A stretch of DNA of 22,417 nucleotides from JANYCG01 sp031392945 (GTDB lineage Bacteria > Pseudomonadota > Gammaproteobacteria > Burkholderiales > Burkholderiaceae_C), in NCBI GenBank assembly GCA_031392945.1, contig JANMVT010000279.1, forward strand, positions 1 through 22,417. The letters run 5' to 3'. The notes below the pieces were generated by a model. The model had not been told where the DNA came from. It ran no database searches and saw nothing but the letters and a program-made list of their open reading frames with translations. Positions 1 through 7,353 of this stretch are shown here, in pieces. Positions within the stretch are counted from its first letter, which is position 1, and each line of letters starts with the position of its first letter. The translations under genes were made by a program, and so were the position numbers.

Positions 1-1
1 C

Positions 2-127
2 AGGGCTGTTGCGGAGCAGTTGCCTCAGACGGATCGCTGGAAGACTTTGCTGGACTACGTGGTGGCAAAAATCACCCGGCCTTTGCCGCCTTGGCACCGG
101 CTCGATCGACTCACGATGGCCGGGTAA
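2..127 (+). CDS. C-terminal end of an unrecognised protein (5' end outside window)
   Basis: An open frame enters from the left edge and ends at TAA 125-127, giving 41 residues that end in PLPPWHRLDRLTMAG. The composition (Trp, Arg, Leu, no low complexity) looks like real protein. Because the stretch downstream is full of mobile-element debris, it could be the tail of a transposase, but I do not recognise the family. The only support is the open frame and its composition. Confidence 0.3.
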   Translation, partial: RAVAEQLPQTDRWKTLLDYVVAKITRPLPPWHRLDRLTMAG

Positions 128-588
128 CTGCCGGATTTAGGGTTATTTCACCGTCAATGGCTTGGCCCTGCCATGTTGCTTCATCAAAGACACCCAGGGC
201 ATTGAATCAATAGAAGGCCTGCGCCTGATGCTTGGTCAAGGCCAAGTGCCTGCTGGCTGCAAAGGGTGTCGAGAACTCAAACCCCAAACCGAAGAACATC
301 AGTTTTGAGATCAAGGAGAAGCCATGATGCTTAAAAAATATAGCGAACTATCCAATGGCCATAAGGGCAATATGCTGATTTGGTTGTCAAATTCCTGTGG
401 AATTGCTGGAAAAGCGCTTTTTGACTCGCGGCATGCGGTAAAAAAAGCGGATTGCCCTCGTGGTGGTTCAATAGTTAGATATCAATTTAAGAGCAAAAGA
501 ATTCTTCATCGCTGCGGAAAACATCGAAAATTTCGCGCGGCCGCTTGTGAACGAGTCAATGGTTCGGATTTGAAAATACAAACGCAAA
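128..588. other. Intergenic debris, no convincing gene
   Basis: This stretch lies between the partial gene at the left edge and the RTX fragment. A 94-codon frame opens at 324 behind a fair AAGGAG, but its first codons lie inside a dispersed repeat copy (327-390). The predicted peptide is rich in Lys, Arg and Cys with no family resemblance, so I do not call it. A second short open stretch (about 141-308, ending in TGA) contains a CKGCRELKPQTEE peptide that I cannot place. From about 320 to 560 the DNA is clearly more AT-rich than its surroundings, which fits a patchwork of old insertions. Confidence 0.5.
327..390 (+). repeat. Dispersed ~62-bp repeat, copy A
   Basis: Anchors of the family are present in order: TGCT at 328, TAGC at 341, CCATAAGGGC at 358-367 and GCTGATTTG at 374-382. 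Spacing matches the other copies to within one base, with a single-base deletion in the first A-rich spacer. It lies in AT-rich intergenic DNA. Confidence 0.7.
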
Positions 589-966
589 AGGTGGTTCGCC
601 ATGCGTGACTACCAGTTCAGCGGCGCATTTGGCAAAGACCGCATCATCGACGCAGACGGCCTGGGCGCCGTGCAGATCGACGGCCAAAGCCTGGCAAGCG
701 CCAAAGGCCTGGGCCAGCGCAACGTCTGGGCGGCCGAACTCAAAGACGCCGCTGGCGGTGGAACGGGTGTTTATGCCGGCCTGGCCGTCTACGACGACGC
801 CCGAAGCAGCACCGGCAAACGCCTGGTCATCACCAAAGGCGGCGACTCGAGCAACAGCATCACCATCGACAACTTCGACCTGGCCCGTGCCCATGGCGCC
901 CAGGGCTGGCTGGGCATCCAGTTGGGCGCGGGCAGGCGCCTGGCGCTGGTGCAAGGCGCCAGTCAA
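589..966 (+). pseudogene. Fragment of an RTX-type (haemolysin-like) calcium-binding protein
   Basis: The frame containing ATG 601 encodes FGKDRIIDADGLGAVQIDG, then SLASAKGLGQRNVW, KRLVITKGGDSSNSITIDNF and LGIQLGAGRRLALVQG. This resembles segments of large secreted RTX/haemolysin-type calcium-binding proteins, in which a D-x-DG-x-G-x-I motif is followed by a beta-rich block ending in NF-D-L. Such proteins have hundreds to thousands of residues; here only about 120 remain. The frame is closed by TGA at 571 and there is no credible start signal at 601. Similarity fades after about 958, where DNA of an IS66-type element on the opposite strand begins. I read it as a dead internal fragment. The family call is from memory of the motif pattern. 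Confidence 0.55.
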
Positions 967-972
967 TCGTCC

Positions 973-1018
973 TTCCACGGTGCAAGTACACCGCCAGGTT
1001 GGCGCTCAGACGAAACAT
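973..1018 (-). pseudogene. tnpB: IS66-family TnpB, first ~15 codons only
   Basis: From ATG at 1018 on the minus strand the frame reads MFRLSANLAVYLHRG, which matches the start of IS66 TnpB proteins (MFRLS...VYLHR). Beyond about codon 15-18 the expected sequence is lost and the DNA becomes that of the RTX fragment. The breakpoint is therefore within roughly 960-980. Only the position and these few residues support the call. Confidence 0.55.
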
Positions 1019-1354
1019 GGCAGCGCCGCCAGGGTGCGCAGCACGCTGCATCGCGCATCCGCGTTGCGCTGATCGTGAGTCCAGCTCAACACAACGCCGT
1101 TGCCCAGTCGCGCTTGCATGGCAACGGCGGTTGGCGCCGCGCACTCCCCATGCCCTGGGCGTGACCTGCCCCGTCGGCCCCGCCTTGACGCGAACAACTG
1201 CCCAGCTTGAAGCGCCCTGAAGCGATCGCTTGCGCTTGGCTTCGTAAAGCCGGCGCACGTCGATCTGGTGGTGCGCCGCGTACCCGCTCAATTTCTGACC
1301 CGATGCTTCAGCCGCCTTCAAATGCTCCAGCCAATTCGATTTCTTCTCACCCAT
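1006..1354 (-). pseudogene. tnpA: IS66-family accessory protein TnpA, frameshifted
   Basis: The protein starts MGEKKSNWLEHLKAAEASG and continues LSGYAAHHQIDVRRLYEAKRK. This is the helix-turn-helix-containing N-terminus of IS66-type OrfA/TnpA accessory proteins. The typical C-terminus (MQARLGNGVVLSWTHD, then VLRTLAALPCFV and a stop at 1006-1008) is present but in another frame. A net single-base insertion, or a two-base deletion, must lie around 1140-1195. The intact product would be about 115 residues, normal for the family. Its stop overlaps the start of the tnpB remnant, the usual IS66 arrangement. It is non-functional unless the shift is a sequencing error. Confidence 0.7.
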
Positions 1355-1607
1355 CGCGCTCTCCTTTTGAAAGCCATAGGTGTACCCCGCTCAGGCCTTC
1401 ATGGGAAGGACGGGGTTTATAGATCTCTTACCGTAGTTCGCTATTAAATATGAATCATCGTGCGCACCTGCCCATGCCAGGCCTCGGGCAAGCCGCTTTT
1501 GAACTGGTATTTGATCAAAAAGTATTTCATGCAAGCGCAATTGTGGGCACAAATGGCATTTTGGGCTTGATTACACTGCATGCTGAACTCACCACAAGGA
1601 TTTGATC
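1355..1607. other. Intergenic region between IS remnant and alcohol dehydrogenase
   Basis: The left part (to about 1430) is probably the end of the IS66 remnant, with an imperfect hairpin at 1384-1416. The remainder must carry the leader of the alcohol dehydrogenase, but I see no promoter good enough to call. A clear ribosome-binding site, AAGGA at 1596-1600, stands 7 bases before ATG 1608. Confidence 0.4.
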
Positions 1608-2669
1608 ATGCAAAGTTTTGATGTTGTCGAATGGGGCAAGCCATTGCAAAGCGCACTGCGGGCCACGCCCACGCCCACGGGCGCCGAGGTGTTGCTGCGG
1701 ATCAAGTACAGCGGCGTCTGCCACAGCGATGTGCATATCCGTGACGGTTATTTTGACCTGGGCGGCGGCAAAAAATTCCACATGTCGGATCGCGGCATGA
1801 AGCTTCCCGTCACCCTGGGGCATGAGCCGTATGGCACCGTGATAGCCGCCGGGCCGGACGCGAAAGACGCGCCCTTGGGGCAAGACCGCCTGGTTTATCC
1901 CTGGACTGGCTGCGGCAGCTGCAAGCGTTGCCTGGAAGGCATGGACAACCACTGCATGGCGCCGCGTTACCTGGGCGTGCAGCGCCCCGGCGCCTACGCC
2001 GACCACCTGATCGTGCCGCACACCCGGTATCTGGTGGATGCGTCCGGCATCGACCCGGCATGGGCGGCCACGCTGGCTTGCTCGGGCCTGACCACGTATT
2101 CGGCAGTCGCCAAATTGAAGCCCATTCCCAACGATGAATGGGTGCTGGTGCTGGGAGCGGGCGGCTTGGGGCTGTCCGCTGTTGCCATGTTGCGGGCGCT
2201 GGGGCACGAGCGCATCGTGGTGGCTGATCTGGACCAGAAAAAATTCGCCGCCGCCATGGCCGGCGGGGCCAGCGCCACCATCAACGCCGGTGCGCCCGAC
2301 GCGCTGGACCAGCTTAAAAATGTCACCGGCGGCATGATTTACGGCGCAGTTGATCTGGTCGGCGCGGCGGCCACCTTCAGCCTGGCCTATGCCGCGCTGC
2401 GCAAGGGCGGGCGCTACATCGTGGTTGGGCTGTATGGCGGCGAGGTGCCGCTGTCGATCGTGCCGACCATCCAGCGCGCCATCCTGATCCAGGGCTCGTA
2501 CGTTGGCAGTCCGCAGGAGTTGCGTGAGGTGGTGGCGCTGGCGCAAGCTGGCAGGCTCAAGGCGCTGCCGCTGGAGAAACGCCCGCCCGAGCGGATTTCG
2601 GAGACGCTGGACCAGTTGAAGGCCGGGAGTTTGATCGGCCGCGTTGTGGCTGAAATGCCGCAAGCCTGA
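1608..2669 (+). CDS. Zinc-dependent alcohol dehydrogenase (medium-chain, NAD-type)
   Basis: This 353-residue enzyme should oxidise an alcohol to an aldehyde or ketone with a nicotinamide cofactor in the cytoplasm. It has the two-domain MDR layout. The catalytic zinc ligands are C38 in GVCHSDVH, H72-E73 in GHEP, and a Cys in the ACSGLTTYSAV segment. The structural zinc Cys set is C102, C105, C108 and C116. The Rossmann fold shows GAGGLG at 183-188 and an acidic D207 at the end of the second strand, favouring NAD over NADP. An upstream TTG at 1602 is in frame, but ATG 1608 sits 7 bases behind AAGGA and is the better start. It stands alone and converges on the membrane-protein gene. The substrate cannot be read from sequence; a link to the neighbouring catabolic genes is only a guess. 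Confidence 0.9.
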   Translation: MQSFDVVEWGKPLQSALRATPTPTGAEVLLRIKYSGVCHSDVHIRDGYFDLGGGKKFHMSDRGMKLPVTLGHEPYGTVIAAGPDAKDAPLGQDRLVYPWTGCGSCKRCLEGMDNHCMAPRYLGVQRPGAYADHLIVPHTRYLVDASGIDPAWAATLACSGLTTYSAVAKLKPIPNDEWVLVLGAGGLGLSAVAMLRALGHERIVVADLDQKKFAAAMAGGASATINAGAPDALDQLKNVTGGMIYGAVDLVGAAATFSLAYAALRKGGRYIVVGLYGGEVPLSIVPTIQRAILIQGSYVGSPQELREVVALAQAGRLKALPLEKRPPERISETLDQLKAGSLIGRVVAEMPQA

Positions 2670-2688
2670 GCCTGAGCCAGGATCAGGC
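2670..2688. terminator. Possible bidirectional hairpin between convergent genes
   Basis: GCCTGA (2670-2675) and TCAGGC (2683-2688) form a 6-bp inverted repeat with a 7-base loop, placed exactly between two convergent genes and overlapping the stop codon of the minus-strand one. There is no T-run on either side, so it is at best a weak candidate. Confidence 0.25.
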
Positions 2689-4359
2689 CATTGCAGTCCT
2701 GCGCGATTCAATCGCCGCAATGGCCAGCAGGCGGTTGAGCAAGGCATCGGCCAGGGCCGCGCCCGGGCCTTCACTGCGCAGCAAATTCATGGTGGGTTGG
2801 GAACTGGCCCCATTCACACCCTTGAAGCCGTGTTGCCGCCACAGTTCGACCAGCGTTTTTTGCAGTTGCGCAACGTCGGTGCTGCGGTCCACCAGCAAAG
2901 TGACCTTATGCAGGTTCACGTGTTCGAGCAGCAGGCCCAATTCAAATTCACAGCCCCGGTTGCTCTTGCCGAAGCTGCGCAAATCCATCAACACCGCGTC
3001 GCTGCGGTCAGCCAGGGCCTGCACGCAGGCGCGCCAGGTGTTGTCGCGGCAAAAAAAGTCGTTCAGGGGGTAGCGGCCATCGGCCGAGGGCCCGGCGCCC
3101 AGGCGCAACAGCTTGGCCTGCAAGCTGGCGGCGTCGCCCACGTAGGCGTCGCCCAGGTCGCCGCTGAGAAACTGCACCAGTTCGTCGGGCTCCAGAAAGG
3201 ACGAGGCGATGTCGGTCGCCGCGATCAAGTTGATCGGCCCCAGATGCCTCCAGCGCAGGCCCAGGTCGTCCAGCAGGCGCTCGGTGCGCCCGGCGTGGCC
3301 GAACACGCGCAAGACCAGCAGCTGGGGTGGCGACCCTGCTGCAGGCAAACGGCGCGACCAGCGCAAACCTGCGCCCACCACCAGCCGGTAGGCGAGGTAG
3401 GCCAGAAACACCAGGGGCGCGCCGGTTTTAAGGCCCGGCGACAGGGTGAGCATTTCAACCGTGGTGATCAGCAGCCACCAGCTGTTGACATTGAGCATCT
3501 GGTCACTCGTGCCAGAGCGCACCAGGTTTGCCGACATTTGCCGCAACAACAGCCAGATCGCGCCCGCTGCGGCCAGTTCCAGCACGATGCGCACAGGGGT
3601 GATCCATTGCAGCAGGGCGGCACTGCGGGTGGTGAGGATCAGGCAGCCCAGCAACTGAAACGAGCCCAGCCAGGTCAGTGTCAAGGTGATCGCCACCATC
3701 ATCGCGATCATGCCGACGCAGCGTACGGTGCGGTTGCCCAGCAGCATGAGCAAGATCGTCGGCGGCAACATCGACAGGTTCCACAGGATCAACACCTGGC
3801 CCATCGGGCCATCCTGGCGCCCCAGCGCATGAAGTGCCGCCTCAAGTGCCACCAGGACCAGAAAATAACCGATCAGCAAAGTCAGGCGGGTGCGGCGCTG
3901 CGAGGCGGCAGTCACCAGCAGGACTGGAATGACGGGCCAGACGTAGACCAGCCAGACCATGGCGAAGCGGCCCGGCAAAATTGACAAGCCGTTGACGGTC
4001 AGGATCAGCAGCGTGATCACGGCCGCATGGGCGGCCCCCGCAATCACGTAGACCGCGCCGACGCGCCACAGCGCCTGCCGGCTGCGTTGCGTGAGCATGG
4101 AGGCAACATTGGCCTCATTGCCCAGAACGGTGGGGTCAAGAAATTGAAATGCCAGCGCCCCGCGGGTGGCGCCAGGCGCGGCGTGCGCCGGCTGGACTGC
4201 GACCTCGTCGCCAGCCGCCACCATCATGGCCTTGTTGATGGCACGGCGGTAAAGGCCAAGCGTCAACCAGCCCAGCAGCAGGGCAAGCGGCACGGCGGCG
4301 ATCAGCGCCATCAGGGCGAAGCCGTCCAGCGCGATTTTGCATTCGGGCACCCAGGTCAC
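2683..4359 (-). CDS. Polytopic membrane protein with C-terminal NDT/TIR-like cytosolic domain, uncharacterised
   Basis: A 558-residue protein of unknown function. The first ~335 residues carry about eight to nine hydrophobic segments (near 13-36, 98-124, 132-152, 158-178, 187-208, 212-243, 253-272, 293-310 and 314-331). The last ~215 residues are soluble. They contain LLVLRVFG at 347-354, INLIAATDIA at 376-385, NDFFCRDNTW at 433-442, then SDAVLMDLR (453-461) followed by GCEFELGLL (469-477). That D-x4-D plus G-x-EFELG arrangement resembles nucleoside 2-deoxyribosyltransferase and TIR-like Rossmann folds, where the Glu is catalytic. This is a fold-level guess. GTG 4359 is the first start after an in-frame stop; no good ribosome-binding site is visible, so GTG 4350 is an alternative. 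It is divergent from the binding-protein gene at 4498. Confidence 0.65.
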   Translation of the reverse strand: MTWVPECKIALDGFALMALIAAVPLALLLGWLTLGLYRRAINKAMMVAAGDEVAVQPAHAAPGATRGALAFQFLDPTVLGNEANVASMLTQRSRQALWRVGAVYVIAGAAHAAVITLLILTVNGLSILPGRFAMVWLVYVWPVIPVLLVTAASQRRTRLTLLIGYFLVLVALEAALHALGRQDGPMGQVLILWNLSMLPPTILLMLLGNRTVRCVGMIAMMVAITLTLTWLGSFQLLGCLILTTRSAALLQWITPVRIVLELAAAGAIWLLLRQMSANLVRSGTSDQMLNVNSWWLLITTVEMLTLSPGLKTGAPLVFLAYLAYRLVVGAGLRWSRRLPAAGSPPQLLVLRVFGHAGRTERLLDDLGLRWRHLGPINLIAATDIASSFLEPDELVQFLSGDLGDAYVGDAASLQAKLLRLGAGPSADGRYPLNDFFCRDNTWRACVQALADRSDAVLMDLRSFGKSNRGCEFELGLLLEHVNLHKVTLLVDRSTDVAQLQKTLVELWRQHGFKGVNGASSQPTMNLLRSEGPGAALADALLNRLLAIAAIESRRTAMA

Positions 4360-4444
4360 TGTTTGAACCGATCAATTGGGGTTGGAAGTTTTAGCACGCA
4401 ATTTGAGCGCATCCACGCGGCGCCCGCAAGGACTGGCTGGCAAA

Positions 4445-4473
4445 TTGACGCAAAATAGGAGCAGGCTCCCAAT
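4445..4473 (+). promoter_or_regulatory. Weak promoter candidate with small palindrome before the binding-protein gene
   Basis: TTGACG at 4445-4450 is a good -35 match, followed after 17 bases by a poor -10 (CCCAAT, 4468-4473). A perfect 12-bp palindrome, GGAGCAGGCTCC (4458-4469), lies inside the spacer and could be an operator. It is the only such signal in the 138-bp gap between divergent genes. Confidence 0.3.
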
Positions 4474-4497
4474 TCACCCATAACGAGGAAACGACCC

Positions 4498-5670
4498 ATG
4501 GACAAACGCACCGCCATCAAAGCCATCGCCGCCGCGCCCTTTGCAGCGCAATCCCTGACCGCACAAGCCCAGCAGGCGGCCTTCAAGATCGGCCTGCTGG
4601 CGCCAATGACCGGGCCGTTTGCATCCACTGGCAAACAGATGGAAGCCGGCGCGCGCCTTTACATGGCGCAACACGGCGGCCTCACCGCCGGGCGCAAGAT
4701 GGAATTGATTTTGAAGGACGACACCGGCACGCCCGATGTCACCAAGCGACTGGCGCAGGAGATGGTGGTCAATGACAAGGTCGATGTGCTGGCCGGTTTT
4801 GGCCTGACGCCGCTGGCGCTGGCCACCGCGCCCGTGGCCACGCAGTCCAAGACCCCGATGGTCAACATGCTGGCCGCCACGTCTGCGGTGATTGACGCCT
4901 CGCCTTACATGGTGCGTGTGTCCATGACGCTGCCGCAGATCACCCTGGGCATCGCCGACTGGGCACCCAAAAACGGCATCAAAAAAGTGGTCACCCTGGT
5001 GTCGGACTATGGCCCCGGCCTGGACGCCGAGCGCACATTCCGCGATCGCTTCCAGTTCAATGGCGGGCAGATTCTGGAGTCGATCCGGGTGCCGGTGCGC
5101 AACCCGGATTTCGCGCCCTTTTTGCAGAAGGTGCGCGACCTGGCGCCGGACGCGCTGTTTGTCTTCGTGCCCTCGGGCATCGGCACGCAGGTGATGAACC
5201 AGTTCAACGAACGCGGCCTGGCCAAGGCCGGCATCAAGCTCATCGGCACCAGCGACGTGGTGGACGACGACATCCTCAACAGCATGGGCGACACGGCGCT
5301 GGGCATCGTCACCTCTTACCCGTATTCCACGGCGCATCCGTCGGCGGTCAACAAGAAGTTCGTCGAGGAATTCCGCAAAGCCAACAAAAACATGCGTCCC
5401 AATGCGGTGGCGGTGTTTGCATATGACGGCATGCGCGTGATCTTTGAGGCGCTCAAGAAGACCGGCGGCAAGGGCGGCGGCGACGCCTTGCTGGCGGGCA
5501 TGAAGGGCCAGATTTTCGAGAGCCCGCGCGGCCAGATCTACATCGACGCGAACACCCGCGACGTCATTCAAAGCGTGTTCATCCGCAAGGTGGACCGGCA
5601 AAATGGCGAACTGTACAACATTGAATTCGACGAACACAAGGATGTCAAAGATCCGCCAAGGTCAAAGTGA
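4498..5670 (+). CDS. ABC transporter periplasmic substrate-binding protein (branched-chain amino acid type)
   Basis: A 390-residue protein of the type I periplasmic binding family used by LivJ/LivK-like ABC importers. It starts with a short basic and Ala-rich leader (MDKRTAIKAIAAAPFAAQSL, cleavage expected near the TAQAQQA segment). The mature part opens FKIGLLAPMTGPFASTGKQM, the usual first strand and ligand loop. Further on come VDVLAGFGLTP, VVTLVSDYGPG and AVAVFAYDGMRVIFEAL, typical of the two-lobed fold. ATG 4498 follows GAGG at a workable distance. The stop overlaps the ATG of the MetE-like gene (TGATG), so the two are cotranslated. No permease or ATPase genes are nearby, so it must work with components encoded elsewhere. 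The ligand in this family ranges from amino acids to aromatic acids and amides and is not predictable here. Confidence 0.88.
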   Translation: MDKRTAIKAIAAAPFAAQSLTAQAQQAAFKIGLLAPMTGPFASTGKQMEAGARLYMAQHGGLTAGRKMELILKDDTGTPDVTKRLAQEMVVNDKVDVLAGFGLTPLALATAPVATQSKTPMVNMLAATSAVIDASPYMVRVSMTLPQITLGIADWAPKNGIKKVVTLVSDYGPGLDAERTFRDRFQFNGGQILESIRVPVRNPDFAPFLQKVRDLAPDALFVFVPSGIGTQVMNQFNERGLAKAGIKLIGTSDVVDDDILNSMGDTALGIVTSYPYSTAHPSAVNKKFVEEFRKANKNMRPNAVAVFAYDGMRVIFEALKKTGGKGGGDALLAGMKGQIFESPRGQIYIDANTRDVIQSVFIRKVDRQNGELYNIEFDEHKDVKDPPRSK

Positions 5671-6902
5671 TGGCCAAACCGTTTTTCCGCGCCGACCAGG
5701 TCGGCAGCCTGCTGCGTCCGCCCGAGCTGATCGCCGCGCGTGGCCAGTTCCAGCAAGGGCAGATTGACGCGGCCACGCTGCGCCAGGCCGAAGACGCGGC
5801 GATCCTGGCCGTGGTCCGCCAGCAGGAGCGCTGCGGCTTCCAGGTGGTAGTGGATGGCGAGTTCCGCCGCGAGAACTGGTGGATCGATTTTGTTCGCGGA
5901 CTCTCGGGCGTGGAGATCCAGGACGGTGCGGCGAGTCAGGTTTTCTTTGCTCCAAAAAACGTAGCTGACGACGTATATTCCAAAAGGGCCGATGGCAATT
6001 TTGACCAGAATAATGGCGGAGGCGAAGATCACGGGCATGGCCATGGCCATGATCACGACCACGGCAACGACGATGGTCAGCCCTGGAAATACGTGCCCAA
6101 AAATGTTGTCACCACGGGCCGTGTCAGCGCCAACAAGCCCATCACCGTCGCCGACTTCAGCCACCTGCAGGCGAGCACCCAGCGTGCCGCCAAGGTGACC
6201 CTGCCGTCGCCCACGCGCCTGCATTTCCACGGCGGGCGCGCGGCCGTGTCCCAAGCCGTTTACCCGGACATCGAGCAGTTTTTTGCCGACGTGGCCCGGG
6301 TCTACCGCGCCGAGATTGCCGCGCTCGAAGCCGCAGGTTGCCGCTATATCCAGATCGACGACCCGCTGATGACCTACTTCATCAGCGAACGCATGCGCGC
6401 TGAAGTGCTGGCTTCGGGCGACGACCCCGACCTGCGCCTGCGCCGTTACGTTGACCTGACCAATGAATGCATCGCCGCGCGCCGCCCGGACACCGCCATC
6501 GGCATCCACGTCTGCCGGGGCAATTCACGCAGCGGCTGGATGGCCGAGGGAGGTTACGAGCGCATCGCCGAAGCTGTCCTGGGCGGGCTCAAAGTGGATC
6601 ACTTTCTGCTGGAGTATGACGACGAGCGCAGTGGCGACTTTGCCCCGTTGCGCCATGTGCCGCGCGGCGTCAAAGTTGTGCTCGGCCTGGTCACGACCAA
6701 ATTCGGCGAGCTCGAAGAAACCGACGACATGCTGCGCCGGATCGACGAAGCCAGCCGGCTGATCCCGCTGGAAAACCTTGCCATCAGTCCGCAATGCGGC
6801 TTTGCCAGCACGGTGGAAGGCAACATCATCACCATGGACGACCAGTGGCGCAAACTGGCGCGTGTGGTCGAAGTGGCCGGGCGGGTGTGGGGCGGGGCCT
6901 GA
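5670..6902 (+). CDS. MetE-like (cobalamin-independent methionine synthase C-terminal family) zinc methyltransferase with in-frame repeat insertion
   Basis: A 410-residue single-domain homologue of the C-terminal barrel of MetE, the family that transfers methyl groups to thiols using zinc. All four zinc ligands are visible: H280 and C282 in GIHVCRG, E315 in FLLEYDDE, and C376 in SPQCGF. The N-terminal part has the family motifs VGSLLRPPEL and VVDGEFRRENW. Single-domain relatives often sit in catabolic or transport clusters and their substrates are largely unknown. ATG 5670 overlaps the previous stop. An extra stretch of roughly 40 residues (about 93-134) interrupts the region where relatives run straight on to PKNV.TTGRV. 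Its first half is encoded by a dispersed repeat and its second half is a His/Asp-rich tract (HGHGHGHDHDHG). The frame stays open and the active site is intact, so the protein may still work. Confidence 0.85.
   Translation: MAKPFFRADQVGSLLRPPELIAARGQFQQGQIDAATLRQAEDAAILAVVRQQERCGFQVVVDGEFRRENWWIDFVRGLSGVEIQDGAASQVFFAPKNVADDVYSKRADGNFDQNNGGGEDHGHGHGHDHDHGNDDGQPWKYVPKNVVTTGRVSANKPITVADFSHLQASTQRAAKVTLPSPTRLHFHGGRAAVSQAVYPDIEQFFADVARVYRAEIAALEAAGCRYIQIDDPLMTYFISERMRAEVLASGDDPDLRLRRYVDLTNECIAARRPDTAIGIHVCRGNSRSGWMAEGGYERIAEAVLGGLKVDHFLLEYDDERSGDFAPLRHVPRGVKVVLGLVTTKFGELEETDDMLRRIDEASRLIPLENLAISPQCGFASTVEGNIITMDDQWRKLARVVEVAGRVWGGA
5946..6012 (+). repeat. Dispersed ~62-bp repeat, copy B, inside a coding sequence
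   Basis: TGCT at 5948, TAGCTG at 5962, TCCAAAAGGGC at 5979-5989 and ATTTTGACC at 5998-6006 match the family anchors at offsets 0, 14, 38 and 50. The copy lies entirely within the MetE-like gene, is read in frame and encodes about 22 residues. Confidence 0.8.
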
Positions 6903-6918
6903 CCGCTCAGGGTTGTTG

Positions 6919-6982
6919 AATGCTACAAAACTAGTAGCTATCTACGCATGTACCACAAGGGGAAAATGCTGATTTGACCAGA
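6919..6982 (+). repeat. Dispersed ~62-bp repeat, copy C
   Basis: TGCT at 6921, TAGC at 6935, CCACAAGGGG at 6953-6962 and GATTTGACC at 6971-6979 match the family at offsets 0, 14, 38 and 50. It begins 17 bases after the MetE-like stop codon. Confidence 0.85.
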
Positions 6983-7037
6983 TGAATCGGAAAATCGGCG
7001 CTAAATCCCGCCCGCCTGCGCCAACGGCCAGATTGTT

Positions 7038-7232
7038 TCACCGCGCAAACCCCAGCGCCTCCTTCACCCCTGCCTCCACCAGCCCGAAGTCCTCGCGCGA
7101 CATGGCGCCTATGCGGCTCTGCAGGCGGGTGGCCTTGTTGATGGCCGTCACTTGGTCGCACACTGCCACTGAATTTGCGCCTGCGGACGGCACAGGCACT
7201 GCAAATATTTCAACCGTCCCGGGTGGCTTTAT
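7038..7232 (-). pseudogene. C-terminal remnant of a MazF/PemK-like toxin
   Basis: The minus-strand frame ending in TGA at 7038-7040 reads GANSVAVCDQVTAINKATRL, then QSRIGAMSREDFGLVEAGVK and EALGFAR. This matches the end of MazF/PemK-type endoribonucleases, where a V-x-CDQ strand precedes a helix with LG-x-(L/M)-x-x-x-D and a final V-x-x-AL-x-x-x-LG helix. The frame is closed by TGA at 7233-7235 and has no start codon upstream of the conserved part. About half of a ~110-residue toxin, including its N-terminal barrel strands, is missing. No antitoxin gene is visible. It lies between repeat copies C and D. The family call rests on motif memory. Confidence 0.55.
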
Positions 7233-7291
7233 TCATTGGAGGTAGATGCTGGTTCTGCGCCGATAGAGTCACTAAAAATTTTGGCGCATTA

Positions 7292-7353
7292 AAATGCTTC
7301 AATAACAGTAGCTGTCCATGCATATTCTGCGAGGGTTGGGGCCAATTTTTTCA
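7292..7353 (+). repeat. Dispersed ~62-bp repeat, copy D
   Basis: TGCT at 7295, TAGCTG at 7309, GAGGG at 7331-7335 and CCAATTTTT at 7342-7350 follow the family spacing (0, 14, 38, 50). The CCA before the GGG block is degenerate here. It is in the same orientation as copy C, 374 bases away. Confidence 0.8.

Larger units (their letters stand above)
970..1430 (-). mobile_element. Truncated IS66-type insertion sequence (tnpA-tnpB end only)
   Basis: A frameshifted tnpA (1354 to 1006) and the first codons of tnpB (from 1018) lie head to tail on the minus strand, in the order normal for IS66 elements. Everything downstream, including the tnpC transposase, is missing and is replaced at about 960-980 by the RTX fragment. 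The tnpA-proximal boundary is not defined. The likely end zone, 1381-1430, holds an imperfect hairpin (ACCCCG 1384-1389 with CGGGGT 1411-1416). No matching terminal repeat or target duplication is visible at the truncated side. Confidence 0.65.

Noticed and set aside
324..608. A 94-codon plus-strand frame behind an AAGGAG
   Set aside because: Its start lies in a dispersed repeat copy, the peptide has no family character, and it runs across the start of the RTX fragment.
1439..1505. Possible seventh copy of the ~62-bp repeat (CGCTATTAAATATG ... GCTTTTGAAC)
   Set aside because: The TAGC anchor is absent and the later anchors are 3 to 8 bases out of place, so the match is no better than chance.
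2644..3984. A 446-codon plus-strand frame opposite the membrane protein
   Set aside because: It is a Gln/His/Arg-rich shadow frame typical of GC-rich DNA. The minus strand carries clear transmembrane segments and conserved motifs.
5568..6509. A long minus-strand frame with a hydrophobic stretch resembling membrane helices (about 5960-6070)
   Set aside because: It is antisense to the MetE-like gene, and the hydrophobic run is simply the complement of the His/Asp-rich tract and repeat B.
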